DNA from: Cloacibacterium rupense
GTDB taxonomy: Bacteria > Bacteroidota > Bacteroidia > Flavobacteriales > Weeksellaceae
NCBI RefSeq assembly: GCF_014645495.1
Contig: NZ_BMLV01000001.1
Location: 186,001-250,000 of the forward strand
DNA length: 64,000 nucleotides
Direction of reading: 5' to 3'
Shown here: positions 24,821 through 34,669 of the stretch, in pieces
Numbering within the stretch: position 1 is the first letter of the stretch
Layout of the letters: each line of letters begins with the position of its first letter
Translations under genes and position numbers: made by a program
Notes under the pieces: model-generated
Database searches by the model: none
The model's input: only the letters and a program-made list of their open reading frames with translations
What the model was told of the DNA's origin: nothing

Positions 24821-25005
24821 GTTGCGATTTACGATTTACGATTTAATAATAAAAAAAATAACTGCAAAAGCATCAAAAGAAATATTAGACAATCAAGAGA
24901 TTTAAAAGTAAAAAAAGGAAAATAAACTTTTTTTTCTATTGTAATTCTTTATAATTGAGAAAACTTTTTGTCTCTTTTGCGGTAAAAAATAATATAGACA
25001 TAAAA

Positions 25006-26382
25006 ATGAAAACATTATTTGATAAAGTTTGGGATGCACACGTAGTAGATACTGTTCCAAATGGGCCACAAATTATTTATATTGACAAACATTTAATTCA
25101 CGAAGTAACCAGTCCGCAAGCTTTTGCAGAATTGGAATCTAGAAATTTAGAAATTTTCAGACCAAAACAAATCGTAGCAACTGCCGATCACAACGTACCT
25201 ACTTTGAATCAAGAATTGCCAATTCGTGATGAATTATCAAGAACGCAAGTTCAGCAATTGACAGAAAATTGCAAAAAAAATAATATTGAATTGTACGGTT
25301 TAGGACATCAATATCAAGGGATTGTACACATTATTGCTCCAGAATTGGGCATTACACAACCAGGAATGAGCATTGTTTGTGGAGATAGTCATACTTCTAC
25401 ACACGGTGCTTTTGGTAGTATTGCTTTTGGAATAGGGACAAGTCAAGTAGCGCAGGTTTTTGCAAGCCAATGTTTGCTTTTGAACAAACCAAAATCAATG
25501 AGAGTTACGGTTAACGGAAAATTAGACCCTGAAGTTCAACCCAAAGATGTGATTCTTTATATTATTTCTAAAACGGGAACAGATGCAGGAACAGGTTATT
25601 TCTGTGAATATGCTGGGGAAGTTTTCGAAAATATGTCGATGGAAGGTAGAATGACGGTTTGCAATATGAGCATAGAAATGGGAGCTAGAGGTGGAATGAT
25701 TGCACCAGACGAAACCACTTTTAATTATGTAAAAGGAAGACAATTTGCACCAAAAGGCGAAGAATGGGAAGAAAAACTGGCTTATTGGAAAACTTTAAAA
25801 ACAGATGAAGGAGCGGTTTTTGATGCGGAATTTACTTTTGATGCAGCAGATATTCAGCCAATGATTACTTACGGAACCAACCCAGGAATGGGAATTTCTG
25901 TAAATGAAACCGTACCAACTCCACAAAACGAATCTGAGGAAAAAGCTTTGAAATATATGGGCTTGAATGCAGGACAATCTCCTTCGGAAATTAAAGTAAA
26001 TTATGTTTTTATAGGAAGTTGTACCAATGCTAGAATTGAAGATTTCCGTTCTGCTGCAGATTATGTAAAAGGTAAGAAAAAGGCAGAAAATATTATAGCT
26101 TGGTTAGTTCCCGGTTCTCAACAAGTAGCAAAACAAATTTATGAAGAAGGTTTAGACAAAATTTTTAATGAAGCTGGTTTCCAAATCAGACAACCTGGAT
26201 GTTCTGCTTGTTTGGCGATGAATGATGATAAAATTCCTGAAGGTGAATATTGCGTTTCTACCTCCAATAGAAATTTCGAGGGAAGACAAGGACAAGGTGC
26301 TAGAACCATTTTGGCAAGTCCACTTACCGCTGCAAAAGTAGCTGTGGAAGGAAAAATTGTAGGTTATCAAAATTTGAATTAA
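25006..26382 (+). CDS. leuC: 3-isopropylmalate dehydratase, large subunit
   Basis: A 458-residue aconitase-family subunit that carries the 4Fe-4S cluster. Motifs: [13 protein letters not shown] start, [28 protein letters not shown] and [12 protein letters not shown] (cluster Cys residues). The frame runs upstream to 24955, but the ATG at 25006 gives the standard N-terminus. It isomerises 2- to 3-isopropylmalate together with LeuD. 185 bp after leuA. Confidence 0.96.
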   Translation: MKTLFDKVWDAHVVDTVPNGPQIIYIDKHLIHEVTSPQAFAELESRNLEIFRPKQIVATADHNVPTLNQELPIRDELSRTQVQQLTENCKKNNIELYGLGHQYQGIVHIIAPELGITQPGMSIVCGDSHTSTHGAFGSIAFGIGTSQVAQVFASQCLLLNKPKSMRVTVNGKLDPEVQPKDVILYIISKTGTDAGTGYFCEYAGEVFENMSMEGRMTVCNMSIEMGARGGMIAPDETTFNYVKGRQFAPKGEEWEEKLAYWKTLKTDEGAVFDAEFTFDAADIQPMITYGTNPGMGISVNETVPTPQNESEEKALKYMGLNAGQSPSEIKVNYVFIGSCTNARIEDFRSAADYVKGKKKAENIIAWLVPGSQQVAKQIYEEGLDKIFNEAGFQIRQPGCSACLAMNDDKIPEGEYCVSTSNRNFEGRQGQGARTILASPLTAAKVAVEGKIVGYQNLN

Positions 26383-26478
26383 AAAATCAATTTTAATAAT
26401 TGAAAACCAATAAAGAAAACACAAATTTTATATAAATCTTAAGTCAATTTTTGAACTGAGAACATTGAATTTTAAATT

Positions 26479-27078
26479 ATGCAAAAATTAGTTTTATTAC
26501 AATCAAAAGCAGTGCCTTTGCCTGCGGAAAATATAGATACCGATCAGATTATTCCTGCTAGATTTTTGAAAAGTATCAATAAAGAAGGCTTTGGAAATAA
26601 TCTTTTCAGAGATTGGAGATATAATTCTCAAACCAATGAACCGATTGCAGATTTTGTTTTGAATAACCCAAAATACAGCGGTGAAATATTAGTTGCAGGA
26701 AACAATTTCGGTTGCGGAAGTAGTAGAGAACACGCAGCTTGGGCTTTGACGGATTATGGTTTTAAAGTAGTGGTTTCTAGTTATTTTGCAGATATTTTTA
26801 GAGGAAATGCACTCAATAATGGTTTGCTTCCTGTAAAAGTTTCTGATGAATTTTTGAAAGATTTATTATCAACCATTACAGAAAATCCTGAAACTGAAAT
26901 CAGGGTAAATGTAGAAGAACAAAACATTAGTTTTAACGGAAAATCTGAAAAATTTGAGCTAGATGTTTACAAAAAAATCTGTCTGATGAACGGTTATGAT
27001 GATATCGATTTCCTCATCAGTAAAAAAGCAGAAATAGAAAAATTTGAACAAAAAACACAAAAAGTATATGAGTCATAA
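26479..27078 (+). CDS. leuD: 3-isopropylmalate dehydratase, small subunit
   Basis: A 199-residue swivel-domain partner of LeuC. Typical: [52 protein letters not shown]. Its last 11 bp overlap the start of leuB, so translation is probably coupled. Confidence 0.96.
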   Translation: MQKLVLLQSKAVPLPAENIDTDQIIPARFLKSINKEGFGNNLFRDWRYNSQTNEPIADFVLNNPKYSGEILVAGNNFGCGSSREHAAWALTDYGFKVVVSSYFADIFRGNALNNGLLPVKVSDEFLKDLLSTITENPETEIRVNVEEQNISFNGKSEKFELDVYKKICLMNGYDDIDFLISKKAEIEKFEQKTQKVYES

Positions 27079-28189
27079 TTATAAAATAGCAGTTCTTCCA
27101 GGTGATGGAATTGGGCCAGAAGTCACTGCAGAAAGTGTAAAAGTTTTGAATGTCATTGCACAGGCATTTCAATATAATTTTCAGTTTGAGTACGCCAAAA
27201 TGGGTGCAGAAGCCATTTTTGAAACAGGAAATCCTTTGCCAGAAGAAACCTTAACTGTTTGTAAGAATGCTGATGCAGTCCTTTTTGGGGCAATTGGTGA
27301 CCCTTATTTTGACAATAATCCTGATGCTAAAGTAAGGCCAGAACAAGGTTTATTGAAACTAAGAAAAGAATTGGGATTATTTGCAAATATTCGTCCGATT
27401 AAGACTTATACTTCTCTTACCAAGAAAAGTCCGTTGAAAAAAGAAGTAGTAGATGGTACTGATATTCAGATTTACAGAGAATTGATTAGTGGGATTTATT
27501 TCGGCGAAAAATTTACTGATGAAAACGGAGAATACGCTTATGATGTTTGTAAATACAGCAAAGATGAGATTGTACAGATTGCACATTTAGCGTTTCAAGA
27601 TGCTCAAAAAAGAAGAAAAAAAGTGACTTTGGTAGATAAAGCTAATGTACTTGATACTTCTAGACTTTGGAGAAAAGTGGTGCAAGAAATTGCGAAAGAT
27701 TATCCAGATGTTACATTAGAATTTTTGTTTGTAGATAATGCTGCCATGCAAATGATTCTTAATCCGAAACAGTTTGATGTGATTTTAACAGAAAATATGT
27801 TTGGTGATATTATTTCTGATGAAGCCAGTGTAATAGGTGGTTCCATCGGTTTACTACCATCGGCTTCTATTGGTAATGATAATGCCCTTTTCGAGCCTAT
27901 TCACGGTTCTTATCCTCAGGCAAAAGGAAAAGGTATTGCCAATCCTATTGCATCTATTTTGAGTGCTGCAATGTTATTAGATTATTTAAAATTAGATGTG
28001 GCAGCAAACAAATTGAGAGAAGCTGTAGAACATGCTATTGACCATAGATATGTGACAGAAGACCTGAATAAAGAACAAAATTATTCTACCAGTGAGGTAG
28101 GAGATTTTATAGTAGATTATATTAAATTTTCAGAAAAATCTTATTACAATTTTGAAAATGTAAAACTAGGTAAATCTACGATTGTGTAA
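27068..28189 (+). CDS. leuB: 3-isopropylmalate dehydrogenase
   Basis: A 373-residue NAD-dependent beta-decarboxylating dehydrogenase. Motifs: [17 protein letters not shown], the Arg-rich substrate site [20 protein letters not shown], and the Asp metal ligands in [10 protein letters not shown]. The ATG at 27068 is chosen because it gives the standard [14 protein letters not shown] start, in an 11-bp overlap with leuD (ATGAGTCATAA). It completes a leuACDB operon; the ilv genes are not in the window. Confidence 0.96.
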   Translation: MSHNYKIAVLPGDGIGPEVTAESVKVLNVIAQAFQYNFQFEYAKMGAEAIFETGNPLPEETLTVCKNADAVLFGAIGDPYFDNNPDAKVRPEQGLLKLRKELGLFANIRPIKTYTSLTKKSPLKKEVVDGTDIQIYRELISGIYFGEKFTDENGEYAYDVCKYSKDEIVQIAHLAFQDAQKRRKKVTLVDKANVLDTSRLWRKVVQEIAKDYPDVTLEFLFVDNAAMQMILNPKQFDVILTENMFGDIISDEASVIGGSIGLLPSASIGNDNALFEPIHGSYPQAKGKGIANPIASILSAAMLLDYLKLDVAANKLREAVEHAIDHRYVTEDLNKEQNYSTSEVGDFIVDYIKFSEKSYYNFENVKLGKSTIV

Positions 28190-28229
28190 TTATTGTAAGA
28201 CTTTAGAATTATTGTTATTTGTAGCAAGG

Positions 28230-28253
28230 GCGAGGAATTTATTCTTCGCTTTT
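28230..28253 (+). terminator. terminator of the leu operon
   Basis: GCGAGGAAT-TT-ATTCTTCGC (one G-T wobble) followed by TTTT. 40 bp after leuB. Confidence 0.55.
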
Positions 28254-28287
28254 GTGTATAAAAAAACGCCTATTAGAGTGTCTTTTT

Positions 28288-28893
28288 TTATAATTTAGAT
28301 AAATCTAGAGTTTTGGTTTCATCTACAATTTCGTAATTCAGGGCTTTTGCAAGTACAAAAATATCATTTAGGTTTTGTAATAATTGTTTTCTACCTTCGC
28401 TTCTTAGTTTGGTTTGGTCAACTGTTTTTTCAGCATTCTTTTTAGCATTAGATGTAATTCTTTTGAAGTCTTCTTGGGTAAATCTGTCAAAGAAAGAATC
28501 GTCTAGTGAAGATATTTCAGCATCAGTAAAAATTTTGATATCCGCATTTGGTAATTCTTTGATAATCAATTTCTTGTTATCTGAATCTACTTCTAATTTC
28601 ATTTTTTTCAAATCATAAGAAACCTGAGCTTTTGCTTTCGTAAAAATTACTATTTGTTTTTCTAAAGATGGCAAAATATAGACTCCTAGCAGTTTAGAGG
28701 TAATTTTAGTTTTTTGCATACTAGAGAAATCTTGTTCTAAAACCACCATTTTATTCATTTTAGAAATCTGGTTGGTAAGAATGTAATAATCTGTATTGGC
28801 TTCGTCTTTTCCAAAGTTTTTAAAGAAATAAACGGCTAATAATGTGATGATTACGCCTATTGAAAACCCAATAATTTGTTTAATGTAATTCAT
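28288..28893 (-). CDS. DUF4230 domain protein, membrane-anchored
   Basis: A 201-residue protein with one N-terminal TM segment (IIGFSIGVIITLLAVYFF, residues about 7-24) and a soluble domain whose pattern (LEQDFSSMQKTKITSKLLG, KAQVSYDLKKMKLEV, READIKIF-like strand, and a long C-terminal helix with KNAEKTVDQTKLRSEGRKQL) fits DUF4230. Function unknown; it resembles band-7-like envelope proteins. Last gene of a four-gene minus-strand operon (28-bp gap upstream). Confidence 0.8.
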   Translation of the reverse strand: MNYIKQIIGFSIGVIITLLAVYFFKNFGKDEANTDYYILTNQISKMNKMVVLEQDFSSMQKTKITSKLLGVYILPSLEKQIVIFTKAKAQVSYDLKKMKLEVDSDNKKLIIKELPNADIKIFTDAEISSLDDSFFDRFTQEDFKRITSNAKKNAEKTVDQTKLRSEGRKQLLQNLNDIFVLAKALNYEIVDETKTLDLSKL

Positions 28894-28921
28894 GAATTTT
28901 TTTGATTAAATCGAAACGGGT

Positions 28922-29437
28922 TTATTTTTTGATAATGTTCAATAAATCTTTTTCAATATAACCTGTTTCTGGTTCTTCAGTTATTCTACCAATTTCCTTG
29001 CCATACTTTTCTAGAATAATAGTTGGCACTTTTGTGATGTTGTATTTCACTTCTTCACCATTAGGAGATTGCTTTTTTCTGTTTACAGCTATGATGAGTA
29101 ATTTGTTCTTTGGGAATTTTGTTTCATCCAAAATTTTTATTAGCCTTGGGAAATTTCTATGACTATCTTCGCACCAAGTTCCTAGAAACACAGTAATATT
29201 GTAAGAGTTAATTTTTGCTTTTTTAAGGCTTTCAATCGTTGGTTTATCTGTAGGGTAAATCTTATAACTTTCGTTGTACCAATCTTTGTAAGGCTCTTTT
29301 TGGAATTGGTCAAAAGATTGTGCTCCTAGAAGCATTTTTCCATATTCAGTAGTGTCTATTTCTCTGTTGATGACTACTTTTTCGGCACAAGAATTAAGGG
29401 TCATAACTAAAATGATTAAAGTGATTATATTTTTCAT
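28922..29437 (-). CDS. thioredoxin-like lipoprotein
   Basis: A 171-residue lipoprotein (LVMTLNSC, acylated Cys residue 17) with a thioredoxin fold: VFLGTWCEDSHRNFP (residues about 89-103) and the cis-Pro segment KVPTIIL. The active site is WCEDS, so only one Cys of the usual CxxC remains. It may bind or reduce by a single-thiol mechanism, or have lost redox activity. Periplasm-facing. Operon with the MazG-like gene (20-bp gap). Confidence 0.82.
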   Translation of the reverse strand: MKNIITLIILVMTLNSCAEKVVINREIDTTEYGKMLLGAQSFDQFQKEPYKDWYNESYKIYPTDKPTIESLKKAKINSYNITVFLGTWCEDSHRNFPRLIKILDETKFPKNKLLIIAVNRKKQSPNGEEVKYNITKVPTIILEKYGKEIGRITEEPETGYIEKDLLNIIKK

Positions 29438-29457
29438 ATTGTATTTTTTTTTGAGTT

Positions 29458-29925
29458 TTATTTATTGAGGATGCTTTTTAAATCAGCCGCAGAATAATAT
29501 TTGCTTTTTAGAACTTTATTATCAGAAATTCTATGAACATTGTATTTATTGCCAGATTTTTCGTAAAAAGCCTCTTCACCTTTTGCTTTGTAATGTTCCA
29601 CCGTTTCTTGAGCTTGCAATTCTGTATCACACGCTTTAGACATGTTAGAACGTTGCACTTCGTTAAATAATTCTACGAATTTTTCTCCTAAACCAAATTC
29701 TAAAACAGCACCACTAAGTACATACTGCAAATCACAAAGTGCATCTGCGATTTCTACAATATTATTATCTTCTATGGCTTGTTTCAGTTCATTGAGTTCT
29801 TCCTGAAGAAGAGAGACTCTCAGTTCACACCTATCTTTAGAAGGAATTTGTGGTGTTTCTAAAATGGGAGCATTAAAAGTTTTGTGAAATTCTGCTACTT
29901 GGTTCAGACTGTCTATTTTTTCCAT
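29458..29925 (-). CDS. MazG-like nucleoside triphosphate pyrophosphohydrolase
   Basis: A 155-residue all-alpha NTP-PPase of the MazG / PRA-PH superfamily. The EExxE...ExxD metal motif is seen as LLQEELNELKQAIEDNN and EIADALCDLQYVL. It should cleave (d)NTPs or related compounds to monophosphate and pyrophosphate, a house-cleaning role. The C-terminal ~45 residues (YNVHRISDNKVLKSKYYSAA) are an extension seen in Bacteroidota forms. Second gene of the operon, 17 bp after the antiporter. Confidence 0.82.
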   Translation of the reverse strand: MEKIDSLNQVAEFHKTFNAPILETPQIPSKDRCELRVSLLQEELNELKQAIEDNNIVEIADALCDLQYVLSGAVLEFGLGEKFVELFNEVQRSNMSKACDTELQAQETVEHYKAKGEEAFYEKSGNKYNVHRISDNKVLKSKYYSAADLKSILNK

Positions 29926-29942
29926 TAAAATTTATATTGTTT

Positions 29943-31163
29943 TTAATTTTCAATTGATTTGAAACTACGTTTCAGCATAATAGGGGTAGAAAGAGTAGTA
30001 AGGACTCCCATTATCACAAGCATAGAGAATATTTCAGAGTCTATCAATCCTGATTTGTAAGCTATATTTGCAATAACTAATTCCATAATTCCTCTTGCAT
30101 TTAAACCAAGACCTAAGGTTAAAGATGTTTTGTTATTTAACCCAATAATTTTTCCGCCAATAAATCCTCCGAATATTTTAGAAAAATAAGACACAAATAT
30201 GATGGCGATGAGCAAGCCATAGTTATGAATGGAAGAAATATTAAATTCTAATCCAATTCCTGCGAAGAAAATTGGCGCCAAAAACCCCATCGCTAGACCG
30301 TTTGTAGTATTGTGAAAAGATTCTAAATGTTTTTTTCCAACTAAGTTTTCGTTGATGAGCATTGCTGCAAAAAAAGCACCAATAATAAAGTGAAAACCTA
30401 ATGATTCTGTAATAGTAGCAAATAATAATACGAATACAAAGAAAATAGCAAATAAAGATTCTTTTCCCTTAAGAAGAAGTAAAACTTTGTTGAGTTGTCT
30501 TTCGAGATAATTTTCTCTATTTGATAATTTTTTAATCAAGAAATAAGTTAATGAAAGAATTGTAAGAAAAATACTAAGTTTCAGAATAGAAATGGAAGCG
30601 TTTTTCAGAATAGTTCCAATTTCCATATCTGTATCTTTGATGTTTAAAATTAAACCTAAAATGGTAAGTGCCAAAACATCGTCAAAAATAGCAACAGATA
30701 TAATTTTTTGTCCAATGTAAGAGTTAATTTTGCCAAGGTCCATTAATATTCTTATACTTACAGGTAAAGCTGTGATTGCTACACAAAGTCCTATAAATAC
30801 AGTAGTCATGAGTTCTTTTCCAAAAAAATGCCCAACAGCAAAACCACTAAAAATAGGTAAGAAAAATGCTAAAATAGAAACAATAATATTTTTACCCTTC
30901 AATGATTTAAGAATGTCATCAAAATTGATTTCTAAACCTGCAATAATTACGAGTAAGAAAATTCCTAGTTCTGAAATTACTTTGATGTCCTCAGTTCTGT
31001 GAATGATATTTAACAAAGATGGCCCTACAATGATACCAGCTATAATTTCCCCAATCATGGCAGGCTGTTTGAATCTTTCAAAAATTTCACCAAAAACTTT
31101 TGAAATGACCAATAAAATAAGCAGGTTAGTGAAAAAAGGTAGTTCTATATTAGTAACAGGCAT
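29943..31163 (-). CDS. cation:proton antiporter (CPA2/Kef type)
   Basis: A 406-residue inner-membrane protein with about 12 TM segments. The antiporter core ends with the family pattern GLGLNARGIMELVIANIAY (residues about 350-368), and IFDDVLAL holds the Asp pair region. It has no C-terminal TrkA-N domain, so it is of the short form. Likely exchanges K+ or Na+ for H+. First gene of the four-gene operon; promoter at 31189-31222. Confidence 0.88.
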   Translation of the reverse strand: MPVTNIELPFFTNLLILLVISKVFGEIFERFKQPAMIGEIIAGIIVGPSLLNIIHRTEDIKVISELGIFLLVIIAGLEINFDDILKSLKGKNIIVSILAFFLPIFSGFAVGHFFGKELMTTVFIGLCVAITALPVSIRILMDLGKINSYIGQKIISVAIFDDVLALTILGLILNIKDTDMEIGTILKNASISILKLSIFLTILSLTYFLIKKLSNRENYLERQLNKVLLLLKGKESLFAIFFVFVLLFATITESLGFHFIIGAFFAAMLINENLVGKKHLESFHNTTNGLAMGFLAPIFFAGIGLEFNISSIHNYGLLIAIIFVSYFSKIFGGFIGGKIIGLNNKTSLTLGLGLNARGIMELVIANIAYKSGLIDSEIFSMLVIMGVLTTLSTPIMLKRSFKSIEN

Positions 31164-31188
31164 GTTTAATATAAATATAATTATTAAG

Positions 31189-31222
31189 CAAAAATATAAT
31201 AATATCTCATAAATAAAACAAA
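31189..31222 (-). promoter_or_regulatory. promoter of the antiporter operon
   Basis: On the minus strand TTTG (31219-31222), 22-bp spacer, TATTTTTG (31189-31196). The -33 box overlaps the terminator tail of the upstream metalloprotease gene. Confidence 0.5.
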
Positions 31223-31251
31223 AGCAGTCAAAAAAAATGACTGCTTATATC
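31219..31251 (-). terminator. terminator of the metalloprotease gene
   Basis: Stem AAGCAGTCA (31222-31230) / TGACTGCTT (31238-31246) with an all-T loop on the minus strand, followed by TTGTTTTATTT. Confidence 0.75.
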
Positions 31252-31270
31252 CAATTTTTATGTTAAATAA

Positions 31271-34200
31271 TTATTGTTTGATAAATCTTTTCACTGTTTG
31301 GTTTACTTTTAAGTAATAAACACCAGCAGAAAGTGATTTTACATTGGCAGAACCATTGCTTAGTTTTCCTTTGCTAAGGATTTTACCAGTAGCATCATAA
31401 ATTTCGTAATCTGAAGATTCTTTTACATTTCTTACGTATAAAATATCTCCTTTTACTGGGTTTGGAAGCAAGATAACATCTTTGTAAGCATCTTTCAAAT
31501 CACCTGTTGCTAAATTTTGTGTAGGATTTAGAATTCCGATATTGCTACAATTCGGGCTAGCAGAAGTTATAGAATAACTGTCCCATTCTGAAATCGTAAA
31601 CGTAGTGTTTGGTACAGAAACGTTTCTTCTAAGGTTGGTGTCTGCCGCAAAGTTAGATGAACTGTTAAAATTACCAACTACATCTATTAATGTGGAGTTT
31701 TTAAATAGTGCAATTGGGTCATTTCCATTAAAATCTATAGGAGCTCCTGAAACACTCTGAGAGGCAAATGTACAAGAAGTTAAATTTGCGTTACTATTTC
31801 TTAGTACTAAGGTAGAGTTTGCAGCTATTGTTCCTGTAAGAGTTAGTGCATTACCCCAAGCTCCAGAGCCATTTGCTTGTTTTTTAATAGAATAATTAGA
31901 TAATGAAATAGCAGAACCTGTTGGGTTAGATATTTCTATATATTTATTATTACTTAATCCTTCATAATATTCAGAAATATATAATTCAGAAAATGCAGGA
32001 GCAGCAGTAGTTGTTATGCTTACAGAATTGCTAGAGCTAGAAGCATTTCCGGCAACATCTTTTGCCTTTACAGTAAACGCATAAGTGGTAGAAGCTGATA
32101 ATCCTGTAACTGTATAAGGTGAAGCAGTAACTGTTGTTAATAAAGCTCCGTCTTTATAAATCTCATAAGCTGTAACACCTACATTGTCTGTAGCGCCAGT
32201 CCACGAAAGTGTAGTTGAATTATTGGTAGTTCCTGATGCGGATAGTGTAGGAGCAGTAGGAGCGATAGTATCAGGTGCTTGTGTAGTTACAGAAACCGTA
32301 TTGCTATCAATAGAAACATTACCAGAACCATCTTTAGCTTTTACTACAAAATTGTAAGTAGTAGAAGGGGTGAGGCCAGTAACAGTGAATGGAGAAGCCG
32401 TAACAGTTGTTAATAAAGCTCCTTCTTTATAAATTTCATAAGCTGTAACTGCTACATTATCTGAAGCGCCAGTGAATGTAAGTACTGTAGATACCGAAGT
32501 AGTGTCAGATGCACTTAGAGTAGGTGCAGTAGGAGGTGTAGTGTCAGGTGCAGAAATAGCAAAATCTTTCGTATTTATATTAAAGAAAATACTGCTAGAA
32601 GCTTTTACCATAAATCTACAATTAGTACTTAATGTATTTGGTAAATTTACAGATTGGGTGCCATCATTTGGAGTCCCGGCTAATAAAGTAGTCCAAGTAT
32701 TTCCTCCGTCTGTAGAAAGTAAAATATCAACATTTGCAGATAGAGTAGTTGTGCTAGCTACATTCCAAGTAACTGTTTGAGATGAACCTTGAGGATAAGA
32801 TATTCCTGTAGTATTTTGAGAGGTTATGTTAAATGGCCCGTAAGTAGAATTTACACTTACTGTCATATCATCATATGAATTAGCGGCTCCATTTGCTTTA
32901 TTATCTCTTACAGTTAATCTAAATTTTAAGGTTCTTGTAACAGATGGTAGTACTTCTACATTAATAGCATCACCAGCTGTAGTAGTAGAGCCAGATAAAA
33001 TAGAAGACATTTTAGGGAAATATCTAATAGGAGAAGTGGAAGGACTGTAAGATCTAAATGCTGGTCCCGAAGTTTTGGTAGCAGATGGTGCAGTACTTTT
33101 ATTATTTTGTACATCCATCTCTTCCCAAGTATATGTTATAGCATCGCCATTAGCATCAGAGCCAGTTCCTGTAAGCATAAATGGAGTACTTTTAGGAATA
33201 GTATAATCTAGTCCTGCATTTGCAGAAGGTGTTGTGTTTCCTGTAGCGGTATTTACAGAACAATTTCCACTAGTGCTTTTTGCATAATCTGTAATTTGTT
33301 GAATTGATATTGCATGAAAATAAGGGTCTGAATGTGGTTGTACATCTTGTGAGGTAATCCCAGCATAACCCATAATTGTTGAACCACTGCCAGGTTCTAC
33401 TTGTGCTATAGTACCTTCTGAACTATGTGTAAAAGTATGATTTCCTCCATATTGATGACCTAGTTCGTGAGCTACATAATCAATGTCAAAATTGTCACCT
33501 GAAGGAATACCATCTGCAGGAGAAGTAAAGCCTTGACCTTTATACCAATACCATTGTTCTACACTGTCATAAGTAGTATCATTATTACAAACACAGCCAA
33601 TACAACCTGCATTTCCACCGCCACCTGTAGCACCAAAAAGATGGCCTACATCAAATTTAGCATCACCAATATTATATGTGCTTCCGTGTAAAACATTCAT
33701 TAATTCCGTGTTCCAAGCACCATCAGCACCTGTAGTTGCATTAGAATAAGGGTCTGTAGATGCATTGGTAAAAATAATATTTTCTTGCTCTGGTATCAGT
33801 ACCATTTTGATGGCAAAATCATTCATAAACACTGCATTTACTCTAGTCATCGTATTATTCATCGCTGCTAGTGCTAATGCTTTAGTACCACCAAAATATT
33901 GACCATATTCGCCAGTACAAGATAATGCTAGTCTGTATGTTCTAAGAAGGCCATCGTCTGCACCAAGTGCTCTTGCCATACTAAGACCGTTTACAGCGCT
34001 ATTGTAATGTTTTGTATCGCATTTGAAACCTTCTTCTTTAGAGTTTTTGTCAGATTTTTTGTAGGCGATATAAGTGGTGTTTTTTTTATCATATGATTCT
34101 ATAAAAATAGCCTCTTTACCTAATCTAAGTTGAATAGAGTACAAACCAAGAGGAGAAATACTAAAATAGATTTTAGATGCTTTTCCATCAATGCTTTCTC

Positions 34201-34537
34201 CGTAATAAGAAGAAATTTCTGGGAATTTTGCTGCTAATTCTGGTGAAAAATTTGAGGTTTTAAAAACACTAAAATTTTGCATATTTCCTTCTGAATCAGG
34301 GAAAGAAATAATCACAGATGATTTTGCCTTGCCAGAGTTTTGTTTTGGAGCTTTTTCTGCAATTGTTTTTAAGCCAACAAGGTCAAGTTTAAAAAGATTA
34401 GGTCTAGAAATAGCCCTTTTGTTAGATTTAATTTCGGATATTTTAGAACTTTCTGGAGATTTCCATAAAGATTCTGTTTGTCCGTAATAAGTAGCAAAAG
34501 AAAACATTGCTACTAAAAATAGTAAACACTTCTTCAT
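31271..34537 (-). CDS. T9SS-secreted reprolysin-like zinc metalloprotease
   Basis: A 1088-residue secreted protease. In order: signal peptide (MKKCLLFLVAMFSFATYYGQ), propeptide (about 20-195), reprolysin-like catalytic domain with HELGHQYGGNH (residues 357-367; three His ligands and catalytic Glu), a Pro/Thr-rich region, two Fn3 domains (about 665-754 and 756-845), a lamin-tail domain (SELYISEYYEGLSNNKYIEI, about 850-1000), and a C-terminal type A T9SS sorting domain (LLPNPVKGDILYV ... LSAGVYYLKV). The two Fn3 domains share long identical stretches (TAYEIYK.GALLTTVTASP), so they arose by duplication. Exported across the outer membrane and probably surface-attached or released. Monocistronic. 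Confidence 0.92.
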   Translation of the reverse strand: MKKCLLFLVAMFSFATYYGQTESLWKSPESSKISEIKSNKRAISRPNLFKLDLVGLKTIAEKAPKQNSGKAKSSVIISFPDSEGNMQNFSVFKTSNFSPELAAKFPEISSYYGESIDGKASKIYFSISPLGLYSIQLRLGKEAIFIESYDKKNTTYIAYKKSDKNSKEEGFKCDTKHYNSAVNGLSMARALGADDGLLRTYRLALSCTGEYGQYFGGTKALALAAMNNTMTRVNAVFMNDFAIKMVLIPEQENIIFTNASTDPYSNATTGADGAWNTELMNVLHGSTYNIGDAKFDVGHLFGATGGGGNAGCIGCVCNNDTTYDSVEQWYWYKGQGFTSPADGIPSGDNFDIDYVAHELGHQYGGNHTFTHSSEGTIAQVEPGSGSTIMGYAGITSQDVQPHSDPYFHAISIQQITDYAKSTSGNCSVNTATGNTTPSANAGLDYTIPKSTPFMLTGTGSDANGDAITYTWEEMDVQNNKSTAPSATKTSGPAFRSYSPSTSPIRYFPKMSSILSGSTTTAGDAINVEVLPSVTRTLKFRLTVRDNKANGAANSYDDMTVSVNSTYGPFNITSQNTTGISYPQGSSQTVTWNVASTTTLSANVDILLSTDGGNTWTTLLAGTPNDGTQSVNLPNTLSTNCRFMVKASSSIFFNINTKDFAISAPDTTPPTAPTLSASDTTSVSTVLTFTGASDNVAVTAYEIYKEGALLTTVTASPFTVTGLTPSTTYNFVVKAKDGSGNVSIDSNTVSVTTQAPDTIAPTAPTLSASGTTNNSTTLSWTGATDNVGVTAYEIYKDGALLTTVTASPYTVTGLSASTTYAFTVKAKDVAGNASSSSNSVSITTTAAPAFSELYISEYYEGLSNNKYIEISNPTGSAISLSNYSIKKQANGSGAWGNALTLTGTIAANSTLVLRNSNANLTSCTFASQSVSGAPIDFNGNDPIALFKNSTLIDVVGNFNSSSNFAADTNLRRNVSVPNTTFTISEWDSYSITSASPNCSNIGILNPTQNLATGDLKDAYKDVILLPNPVKGDILYVRNVKESSDYEIYDATGKILSKGKLSNGSANVKSLSAGVYYLKVNQTVKRFIKQ

Positions 34538-34669
34538 ATAATATTTTTAAGGATAGCAAAGCTAATCATAAAATATGAAAAAGTGTTAAATTTTTCTGAA
34601 ATCAGCGATTAATTATTTGTTAATTCAATAATTGAAGTATTAAATGAGTATATTATTAATTTAAAAAGT

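Noticed and set aside
24821-25005. Possible remnant gene between leuA and leuC (a short frame reading KITAKASKEILDNQEI)
   Set aside because: Too short, no start, and the gap begins with the iterated TTACGATT words. It can be chance in A-rich sequence.
28261-28290. AAAAAACGCC...GTGTCTTTTTT as a terminator after leuB
   Set aside because: The G/C part does not pair well. The hairpin at 28230-28253 is better.
34538-34669. Regulatory RNA between the metalloprotease and acyl-CoA dehydrogenase genes
   Set aside because: Only AT-rich sequence with a weak -7 box (TAGCTTTG, minus strand, 34558-34565). No hairpin or conserved motif seen.
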